A stretch of DNA of 64,000 nt, taken from positions 62,448,484 through 62,512,483 of the forward strand of contig NC_057919.1 of NCBI RefSeq assembly GCF_018873765.1, in the 5' to 3' direction. Source of the stretch: Telopea speciosissima. Lineage: Eukaryota; Streptophyta; Magnoliopsida; Proteales; Proteaceae. Each line of letters starts with the position of its first letter. The first letter of the stretch is position 1. Position numbers and translations under genes: made by a program. Below, in pieces: positions 55,380 to 64,000 of the stretch. The notes beneath the pieces are model-generated. The model saw only the letters and a program-made list of their open reading frames with translations, ran no database searches and was not told where the DNA came from.

Positions 55380-57523
55380 GTGAGCTGGCTGAATAACACA
55401 TCTGTCCTTTTTAGAGATACAAAAATTTGGAAAGGAATTCAAAATATGCTTAATATCCCACGAGACAGAAAACAATTCCCCTGGCCATTGCATTGTAGAC
55501 TGAGTGAGCCATTGTATCAGTTCATGGCAATCAGACTAGATGTTGAGCGTGATGCCTTGCAATTTGGCCTATTTGTTGTAGTCCAAGTAGAAGTCCTTTT
55601 GCCTCTACTTCTTGTGCTGATCATGCAAAACCAAAATCAGAACAAGAGCATAAAACCTGTTTGTTTCTTATTAAAATTGCTGTCCAACCTGCATTCCTTG
55701 TTTCATTTTGGAAACTCCCATCACAAATAACAGTCAATGAATCAAGAGTGGTGAAGTTAAAGATATTTGTCAAAGATGCAATAGTTTGAGTGGAGGGGAG
55801 GGGGGGTTGTGGTTCATATGGAATTTGGAATTCATGAGGGATGAGATGTAGGTCACCTATCCAGTGTTGGATGTTGGTAATAACTGGGGTGGGGTTTGGA
55901 GAGGAATTGGATACCCAACATTTGTTCCTTTCATTCCAAATGAAGTAGCAAGTGATAGAAAAAATGGCCATCATGAATTTAAGATCGAAGGAAGACAGTG
56001 GGGGTGTGATTTTGAAAGAAAGAAAGAGATGGAGAAACGAATCTGCCATTAAAGCTTCAGTCCGCAGACCCAGTGGTCCAACAGACCAAATGTGCATGTT
56101 TAGAGAAATCACAAGAAAGGAATAAGTGCCATGGTGTTTCACTGTGGGATTTACAAAAAAGGCACAGGTCATGAATGTAAGGGTGTCTAACGGTGCGGTT
56201 CTGGTTATTCGGTTCGGTTGCGGTGGTTTATATTTTGATAAGGTGAAATCAAAATCAAACCGGATAAGAATCAGTCAAAATCAGAATCGTTTTGCATACG
56301 GTCTGGTTTTATCGGTTTCTATTCGATTTTCATTATCCGATTCACAACCGGTTTACATGCGGTTTGTGTAATGTCGTTTTGGGAAATACTAATGAAGACA
56401 ACCTTGGTTTTCAAGGCCTTTATATTCCCGTGTTTCCCCATTCTCTCCCGGTCTCCCTCACTCATCATATTTCCTATGCCTACGTGATAAAAATAAAAAA
56501 CTTTTCATCTTCACCCGTCATTTTCCTTTCCTATTCTTTGTTTTTCCATTTTTTTTTTCTCCACTCTCACATGATGAATAAACTATTTCTTCTATTAAAA
56601 AGTAGGATTTTGTTAATCCATTTTAACATCATCTATAATTTTCAATTCATACTTGAACAAATATAATATATAGTTAACCCATGGAATTTTACTTATTTTA
56701 TGTTTCATGTTGATGCAATAATTATATTTATTAAATTAATTATATGTTATTAATTAATCCAATTGATGCATGGGTTAGTATTAAAGTAAGAGGTATAGGT
56801 TTCTATTCGGTTTTTCCGGTTTCTTATTCGGTTTAGAACCGCGATTTTGCAGTGAACATCAAAATCGAACCGGGAAGAGAACCTATAAAATCAAAACTAG
56901 ATAATTTTTCTGCGGTGCGGTTTGGTTCAATCGTAAACGGTCGGTTTCGGTTCTGATATTCGGTTGCGGTTCCATTTTGACATCCTTACATGAATGAGCA
57001 AAAATTTTGCCAGGACAGACCGAGTACTTAATCCATTCTTGAGAATTTTCCAGAGAAAGATCTTGAATTTTGGGTGTATCTTAAGAGACCAGATCAATTT
57101 CCAGACCGGTTTAGAATGGTCAACATGATTGTTCTGATTTGGAATGAATGATTGGTCATCTAAAAGTCTAGCTGCCACTTTGGTGGTGAGATTCCTAGTC
57201 TGAGTAAAAGGGCAGAAAATGAAATCCTCATGAGGATTATTTGATAAAGGGATTGTGGTGATGAAGTGTGCTATGTGTGGTGGGATAATGGAGGAAAGAA
57301 GAGGGAGATTCCAGCTTCTGTTTGGGAGAAGGTCAAAGACAAAAATGAAAGGTGGTATATGATGATTCGGGTAGATGGAAGAGGGGTGGTGGATTTTAGG
57401 TATCCAATTGTTCCGGCCCCAAAGAAAGATGAGGGATCCATGCTGATTTTTGACATCCCTAACTATAAGTGCTAATCTTTGCCTCAGCAAAATTTTGTGG
57501 CCACCTTCAAACATTGACGCCAA
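55380..57523 (-). pseudogene. LINE ORF2 C-terminal remnant (zf-RVT and RNase H)
   Basis: The frame 57523-56927 contains PVWKLIWSLKIHPKFKIF and LWKILKNGLSTRSVLAKF, the zf-RVT region of plant LINE ORF2. After the inserted element the frame 56172-55621 resumes with NMHIWSVGPLGLRTEA, and then an RNase H-like start, LTVICDGSFQNETRNAGWTA. Stops and shifts follow. Only the last part of ORF2 is represented. Confidence 0.78.
56178..56988. mobile_element. hAT-like foldback element, GCGGTTCGG-word body
   Basis: A perfect 8-bp duplication, CATGAATG (56170-56177, 56989-56996), flanks inverted ends TAAGGGTGTC and GACATCCTTA. Both arms reiterate CGGTTCGG, GCGGTT and AACCG words (GGTGCGGTTCTGGTTATTCG left, CGGTTTCGGTTCTGATATTC right). 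The centre is A/T-rich and non-coding. It interrupts the LINE zf-RVT frame. Confidence 0.82.
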
Positions 57524-57727
57524 GAAATGGGAGAGAGAGAGAGAGAGGTTGTGAACAAATATTTCCCAGATCTAGTTTCTCTACATCATGGGTGTGGAGA
57601 TTCCCTCCACACCCTAGCTCTTCATTATGATGGGATTGTCAAAAACTAGTAGGGCATTTTGGACCTTCAGTTAATAGGGAGAGTTAAAACGATACTAGGA
57701 ACTGGCTATGGTGTAGACCTCCTATAA

Positions 57728-59115
57728 TTTTTTTTTTGATGAAAATAGAAAAAGCTACAAAGTAAAATTTACAATGGTTGGATGTCCTGGCTACTGACCC
57801 TATACATGTGAAAAGTTAAATTACGAAAGTGTTCAGTTACCTCAGCAAAGTGAACAAAGAGAGGTAATATGTTCAAAGATATAGGGGATGGGGATTGATA
57901 AGTTACAAAGTTAAAAAGTATGCTATTGCATAATCATATATCTCTAATCTCGATTCCTACTTGTCTTGTTCTATGCCATCCTTCCCACAAAGCAACAAGT
58001 TTCGCTTCCTTCTATCCTGTGTAGCGCATCTACCTGCATCTGTTAGGACACTCTGACCATCTATCAAAACATAATAAGCCCACTGAGCTAAATTAAGATC
58101 TGGTTCAGAAATTCCTGTGACCAACAAACCAGATATATTGGAATTAAGAGGTGTCAAAGATAGGTAATTTATTTTTAAATGGGAGGAGCTAGCCAGTTGC
58201 CGCTCAGGAGGGGTGATATCCATATCTGATAACCATCTTGATTCATTGTTTAGGACCATCCGAGGGTCAACTGGAGCATTGCACATAAGAACTTTGTTTC
58301 TTACAATCCAAATAAAATAACAAGTAATAATAAAAACAGAAAAGAACTAAACTAAAGAAGCCTTGTCCAGATAAGGAGAATCACGCATGGAGGTAACAAG
58401 ATCGATGAAAGAGGGAGTAGATAATTGCTCAGTTCTCAGACCCAAAGGACCAGAAGCCCACATGTGCTTAGTCCAATCACAAGATAAGAAAAGGTGTCGG
58501 ATGGACTCAACACAAGAGCCACAAAGAACACATTGAGGCTCGATAGCCATACATTGTGAAAGGGTGCCTCGTATGGGAATCCCTGCATGTAAAACACGCC
58601 AAAAAAAGATTTTAAATCGAGGGTGAATTTTTAATTTCCAAAAAAACATCCACCATTTGGAGAGAGAGGAGTTGTGGGGGTTAGAAGTAGTAATAAATGT
58701 AGCAGCCTTCTTGGTTGAGAAACTGCCATTCTTAGTTAGAGTACACCTCCAAGAGTCCTCGCGTTGAGAAACATGTATTCCAAGAATTGCATTTACATTG
58801 GAAGGGTGGAAACAAGCAATCAACTTGGAATAATCCCACATATTATTAAGTAATAAATCATAGACAGAATGAAAATTAGGAGAAGGATGAATAACCTGAG
58901 GAGAAGATTTACCTGGCTCTGCTGGAATCCAAGGGTCATGCCAACAGGAAGTTGATAACCCATTGCCAATTTGCCGGAAAGAGATTTTCTTAAGGTCCGG
59001 TAGTACCTTAGCAATACTATTCCAAGTCCAAGATCCTGTTCAGTTTGGGCCAGAGTCCTTAAAGATAAGTACTTCCCTAAGTCTTCTTTGTTTGACCCTA
59101 AAATTGGTCGCAAAA
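57728..59115 (-). mobile_element. Second 5'-truncated L1-type LINE
   Basis: A T run at 57728-57737 and GATGAAAATAGAAAAAGC mark the poly(A) end. The frame 58841-58347 reads WWMFFWKLKIHPRFKIFFW, CVLCGSCVESIRHLFLSC and ASGPLGLRTEQ, the zf-RVT domain. It is related to the LINE at 55123-57560 but is a separate copy. A degenerate RNase H part follows (58286-57957). The 5' limit near 59115 is approximate. Confidence 0.75.
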
Positions 59116-59235
59116 GAAATAAGAAAAAAAATCCCTCCCCAAACCGTGCTTACATCTTTCTATGCACGCAGCTTTCTCTACGTATACATTTAAAACTCAG
59201 TTCCCTATACAAGACTGTAAAAAAGAATGCATGAA

Positions 59236-59490
59236 AATCCTCTGCGATGCGGGGGCGCAGTGCACATCCGAAAGACAGTAGAGGCCATGTGTGCCATGTG
59301 TGCCACCTGGCCTCTGCTGTGCCGTCGGATGTGCACTATCGCCCCGCCGGTACTGCAGAGGATCTTGGTCCAAAAAGAATCCGGATCCTCTGTCGTATTG
59401 CAGGGTGTACGATGCACATCCTGCGGTACCATAGAAGCCACATGGCACACATGGTCTCTGTTGTGCGCCGCGCACAGCTTGCAGTACGGC
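59236..59490. repeat. Double foldback
   Basis: The first palindrome, 59236-59361, pairs ATCCTCTGCGATGCGGGGGC and GCAGTGCACATCCG with CGGATGTGCACTATCGCCCC and CAGAGGAT. A second, related half follows (59386-59490: GATCCTCTGTCGTATTGCAG, GATGCACATCCTGCGG and CAGTACGGCAGAG). The inner AGAGGCCATGTG/CACATGG words are shared with 1771-2044. Confidence 0.7.
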
Positions 59491-59939
59491 AGAGTATTTT
59501 TACACGTAAAGAAATAGAATACTCAATTGATTTTTTTGTGTGGTAAGAATACTCAATTGATTAACCATTAATGCAAGAGTATTACCGAATTGAAATGAAT
59601 GAAATCTTTTTGTTCTTTGTTCTTCATTTAGGGATGATTTCCTACAGTGTATACTGTATAGAGAGTGTACAATGTACATACACTCTTGGCTTGATGCCCA
59701 AGCTTGGGCTGGGTGAGGTAAGCAGCAGCTTAGCCCAGCTCCTCCCTAGCCGCAGCTAGAAAGCTAAGATTTGGCCCATTTATGTATTAGTTTAGGCCCA
59801 TTAACACTCCATGTACTCCAAAACTGCTCAGGTTCAACTTCCCAAGTCCAAAACTGTGTACCAACTTCTATGAATTGGATAAAACGTCTGCATCACTACA
59901 ACCCTACCTAAACCATGATGATGAATATGTATGGGCATA

Positions 59940-60176
59940 AAGGTTTTAGGAATCGGTATTGGATGTGGGATTGGTCTCAGTCGATACTAATTTGGATTGA
60001 CCCGTATCGAATAGATTTGACCTTGGTTTTCAATAAAAATCATTTTATAAATATTTTTACCCTTGGTCCATGTCGATCCATTGGTATGGGATCAACCAAG
60101 AATCGGTCTCGTCGACTACCAATATCAATATACATCGGGCAATTCTAACGATCCGATATCGATTCCTTGATCCATG
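59940..60176. repeat. Short word-repeat element, ATCGGTAT words
   Basis: Direct repeats ATGGGCATA (59931-59939, 60177-60185) flank AAGGTTTTAGGAATCGGTAT...CGATATCGATTCCTTGATCC. The body is made of ATCGGTAT, CGATAC and CCGTATCG words. It is probably related to 20077-21298. Confidence 0.55.
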
Positions 60177-60353
60177 ATGGGCATAGATTCAAATATCACG
60201 TAGGCTGAAATTGAACCAACCAATACCTGCCAATGACTCATAGGATCGGGTAATGATCGGTTTGGATCAATTAATCCTAGTCGGCGTGGTAAATCCCATA
60301 TCTAATACAACTCAACTCAATCAAACTTAGTTTTATTCCAACTAAATAGGATT

Positions 60354-61825
60354 TTTTTTTTTTGAGTAGAAAGAAGGTTATTCATTCATGGGCGCCCAAC
60401 GCCAAACAAAGGAAATCGAGAAACATAAAATAGATAGAGGACATGATAAACACAAGGCATGGATATTCCAAAACCAAGGATCGCATGGAATTTGACCCAG
60501 TCTCATAGGCCATTGACTGGGTCATCCAGACTAGGGGATGGGTCATAACCACTTCCCTAGATAAAAAGCCGTAAACACAGCTAAAGTTAAGTGCATGCAC
60601 AGGCATATCAATAGAGGGGGGCCCATACGTGCCGAAAAGACCAACGCCAAACTACCCACGTGTGTCGTCACACTGCCACAACCTACTTTCAAACAGACTT
60701 GCCGGATCGGCACAGGTCTGTTGGATCGACGAGTGGAGCTTCGACCGACGACAAGAAGACCACCAGAATCGCTGCCACAACCTTCTTTCGAACAAATCTG
60801 CAAGGATCTGCTGGATCGGCGAGTGGAACTTCGTCCGACAGCAGGAGAAGGATGGTGAAGATTGAATGACAGCTGGAGCTTCGGAGCCGATGGTAACCTC
60901 GGTGCCACCAGCACCTGAGTCGGCATCGCCTGTAAACACAAACAAAGAAAAAAGAAAAATTGAAGCTCCCTTGTTTGGAAGCCTCTCGGTGTTGTCCACA
61001 GAGAGCCCAGAATCTGAAATGATGAAGTTGTGGATGACGACGATGGAAATGCGAAGCCAGACACAGGAGCTAGGGTCGATAATACAGACTGAAATGAGGG
61101 AGAGATTGTCGAGATGTAGGGTAACTAGGAACCAGGTCTTTAGATCTCCGGCATCTGCAGCGGTAGAACCCCTTTCATCGCCGGTTCCATTCTCCCTGCC
61201 TATGTAATCTCTAGCTAGCGCCTCCCACCGAGGAAACTTTACCAAGATCCGACATCAGTGCCAAGATCTGAAACAGATTTGAAATGAAATAAGGAGAGTG
61301 AGAGTAGGAGACAGAGCCCTGGTTAGAGTGGTATTTGAGATGAGGCGAGCGAGAGAAGGAGAAGAAAGGGAAGGAAAAGGGGAACCAAAAAAAAAAAGAA
61401 AGAGAGGGAACGGTGGAGTTTTAGAACATATCTGAAATTAAAAGAGGAGAGTGAGAGTAGGAGACGAAGCACCAAGATCTGAAACAGATCAGAAATTAAA
61501 TGAGGCGAGTGAGATATAGATCTGAGATGGGGCCAGGGAGAGAAGGAGAAGAAAGGGAAAGGGGGAAAAAAGGGAAGATGGAACATGCCACCGGGGGCAG
61601 AGGTGGTCACACCACTGTGGCGGAGAAGGATCATGCCACAGGGGCGGAGTAGCTACATCGCGAGCCGGAGGTCATGCAACTGTCGGTGAAAATTTTGAAA
61701 TAGGAGACCGCTGCAAGTGAGGGTTTTCTCTATCGACGGGAGTGGATAGGGTTTTTTTGAGAGGCTTAATGTTTTCTTTCTAGATCACTTGGTCGTTGCA
61801 CCGTCTGAGATCCAATTGGGCAGAT
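60354..61825 (-). mobile_element. Retroposon of unknown type with a perfect 14-bp target duplication
   Basis: AACTAAATAGGATT flanks it at 60340-60353 and 61826-61839. The left edge is a run of T, so the poly(A) tail marks the minus strand as sense. The minus-strand 5' part (from 61825) begins with a CT/A-rich leader (TCTCAAAAAAACCCTATCC) and the interior is GC-rich. The longest frame (61245-60652) matches nothing I know. No reverse transcriptase is visible. It could be a LINE without ORF2 or a retrocopied host transcript. Confidence 0.8.
60672..60850. repeat. Two-unit tandem repeat of about 100 bp inside the retroposon
   Basis: CTGCCACAACCTACTTTC...GGATCGACGAGTGGAGCTTC at 60672-60763 recurs, diverged, at 60772-60850 (CTGCCACAACCTTCTTTC...GGATCGGCGAGTGGAACTTC). 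Confidence 0.75.
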
Positions 61826-61839
61826 AACTAAATAGGATT

Positions 61840-64000
61840 GGCTATAAAGATCTTCGGTATTTGATCAACTCTATTCAAAGTCATACTTGTTACTAGTCAA
61901 TCCCATGTATCTGGTACCAAGCTTTAAATCATTGTATATGAAACACTTCCTACCCCCTAGGGTAGGTTGGAAGATAACATGGGATCTCATCAGAATTAGA
62001 TGGAGCTGGCTTAAGCTTCTTGGAAGTAGAAATATGCATCTGGTACTGGAATATGGTTGGATATTTAGGGGACAAAAGCCTCAAATGGGTAAGTTCACCA
62101 CTTTCCTAATTCTCTTTTGGGAAAAGGTTCTCTTAGTCGACTGTGGAGAGCACAGTAGCATTATCTCTCTCCTCCTTAATTGAGAAATCGTTTCATCACT
62201 CTTCATTGGTGTGCTCCCCTATGACACTGGCTTAGAGAACCATATCCCTTCCCTTTTTTTTGAGATTTGTCTTTGGCAAGTTTGCATCGTAGCTCTTTCA
62301 GTTAATTAAGGGAGAGGGATGGGCACACGACCCATGTATATAGGTATCATGCACGCAAGAGAGAGGGAGAAGGGGTTTTGATGGATTACAAACCATATAT
62401 AGGACCGACACATTAAATGAGGAGAGACCAGAGAAGGATGTAAGGGGTGTGTATTAGGAACTCATGTGCCCGTTTTTATCCCGTTAATTAAATTGGAAGG
62501 GGGATGGATCTACACACTAGCATTGTGTAATGGAACTCAGTGTTGGTGATGTGGGAAGCATCTCAATCTTCTATTGCCATTGCCCTACATCACCCATACA
62601 CGATCCACCGCTGTGCACCCAACCATGACCGTGATCGAGCTTCCCGCTACCACCAGAGTCTACGAACCACCAATACTTCCCTCCTCTACCACTAAAACTC
62701 ACTGCTACTGCAACCCATGAGCTACGTCAGGACTCCCCCTCTCTACATCTCTTCCAACAGAAGTGGAAGAGCTTCCGAAGACTATCGTGTGTAAGGGGAT
62801 GAAAAAAATATTATCTCCTAGTTATCCAATGAAGCAAAAATGTCTATTAATAGAGACCCTCTCCTTGCTTTCTTTGATAGTGCTAGGATCATCATTTGTT
62901 ATCTCTTTGCGCTACGTAAGAGCCTTATCTCTGGATAATCATCTCACTCAACAAGGTTCTAATCTTGGGTTTCAACAGATTCCGAACAGAGCAACTCCTC
63001 CAACTCTCCCTTTCGCGACCCACACAACCCTTGCAACTACCCTCTTCCAAAACTCTTGTGCCCACCCCTTGAACCCCACCCAACCACCTCCCACCTCCCA
63101 CTGCCTCCCTGCCACCCTTTATCGATCTCCCTCACCCTAGCCACCTTTGCCTTTCTCTGCCACAATACCCTAGCCTCCTACTTGGCACTCCAGATTGATC
63201 TCTGAGGATCTTTGCAACATAAAATATCTCAATCTCTCTCCTACCTCATTTTCCCCTCCCTCTTTTATTGTTCCTCAACTAGAAGTTGCTAAACTCCTTT
63301 GAGTTCTTCTCAGTTCTATGCAATTATTGGCAATGGAGAAGAAGTTTGAGAAGATCCATCACCGGCACTAAGTGGCACTTGTCTAAAATGATAAAATGTG
63401 CCATCACTCAACCCTAGATGGAGAAGATCATCCTGAGAATCCTCTTCGAATCAAGGCGACATGGGAAATGTTGCAATTTGACAAAGGGCAAAGAGAGGTG
63501 GCTATAAGGAGAGGGAGGGGGAGCCAGATCAGATGGAGAGAAAGGGGATGGGAAGAGGGGATGCAGGTAATACAACAATAGCAAGAATGAGTGGCTGAGA
63601 TGCCTTCCGTCCCATCCGATGATCAATACAATGCTAACATATAAGATTCTATTATACCCCATTAGTGTGTAAATCATTTTCCCAAATAAGTATGTAATAG
63701 TTTTGAAGGTTAAACTTGAGCTGGGCTGGGCCCATCAAATGCCAAATGACCATGCAAGACTGAAATATTGTTTTCTTTCTAAAATGCAAGAAAGTATTCC
63801 CACCCACTCCTCAAAAATAGATGGAGTGGAGTTGGTCTTTTGCTTCATTCTTAAGGTCAACCATATACTAAAACTAACTAAAAATATCTTGTCTTCCCTG
63901 CAACCAAGGCAGGCCCTCATTACTTCCTTAATTACACTCTTTTTGAGTGCTTCCTCCTTCCTTGCATGATTGAAATCATTGGAAAGCTCATAAAGATCAT
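61840..64000. other. Unassigned region at the end of the window
   Basis: No protein family, RNA or clear repeat is recognised. The frame 62763-63140 (125 codons) ends Pro/Thr-rich without a known pattern. The C-rich tract 63000-63130 and purine-rich 63490-63560 are low-complexity. Confidence 0.4.

Larger units (their letters stand above)
55123..57560 (-). mobile_element. 5'-truncated L1-type LINE, interrupted by a foldback element
   Basis: A T run at 55123-55133 followed by GATAAAGAGATATA is the complement of a LINE poly(A) end. Upstream on the minus strand lie RNase H and zinc-finger RVT sequences. The element at 56178-56988 splits it. The 5' boundary near 57560 is approximate and no target duplication was found. 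Confidence 0.7.

Noticed and set aside
59227-59546. Cys-rich overlapping frames on both strands
   Set aside because: They arise from the palindromic foldback DNA and have no coding signature.
62763-63140. 125-codon frame near the window end
   Set aside because: It has no domain, and its Pro/Thr-rich end comes from a C-rich tract; not supported as a gene.
1-64000. CRISPR arrays, bacterial operons, organelle inserts
   Set aside because: No regularly spaced direct repeats, bacterial gene order or plastid/mitochondrial genes were seen anywhere in the window.

Overview
This is nuclear DNA from a flowering plant. The evidence is GT-AG introns tens of kilobases long, TAAAATAAA-flanked Mutator-like DNA, Au-type SINEs, Copia and gag-only LTR elements, L1 and RTE LINEs, and many foldback MITEs. 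The two complete host genes match plant protein families. Very long, transposon-filled introns would suit a magnoliid or an early-diverging eudicot, but the species cannot be fixed from the sequence.

Host genes. (1) Positions 200-1102 (+) are the last coding exon of a proline/glutamine-rich nuclear protein whose tail resembles LUMINIDEPENDENS. (2) Positions 10466-4404 (-) are a three-exon gene for a 193-residue protein resembling the mitochondrial complex I assembly factor NDUFAF4. All splice phases close. (3) Positions 14019-51904 (+) are a twelve-exon gene for a 490-residue cation diffusion facilitator of the MTP6/MTPC1 type. Every exon junction could be phased by hand. Genes 2 and 3 are divergent, with start codons 3.55 kb apart, and both families are associated with mitochondria.

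Most of the window is mobile DNA. The 3.55-kb divergent spacer holds a 1.7-kb Mutator-like element with a perfect 9-bp target duplication and a compound inverted-repeat element. MTP6 intron 7 (18 kb) holds a non-coding LTR element with a fused double 5' LTR, a Tourist-like MITE, and a 12-kb nested stack: a gag-only LTR retrotransposon (-) interrupted by a LINE ORF1 remnant, an Au SINE, a deleted Copia element, solo LTRs and hAT-like foldback elements. Intron 10 (8.8 kb) holds a young but mutated Copia element (-) and a solo LTR. Downstream of MTP6 there are only decayed LINEs, foldbacks and an unrecognised retroposon.

The least explained signal is a set of short elements with hAT-like ends (mostly CATAG..., about 8-bp target duplications). 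Each body is built from a different reiterated short word (ATGGCGAC, CGAGTC, GCCTAGGCG, AATTTCGG, AAACGG, GCGGTTCGG). Two of them sit in opposite LTRs of one retrotransposon, so each has its own empty site inside this window.
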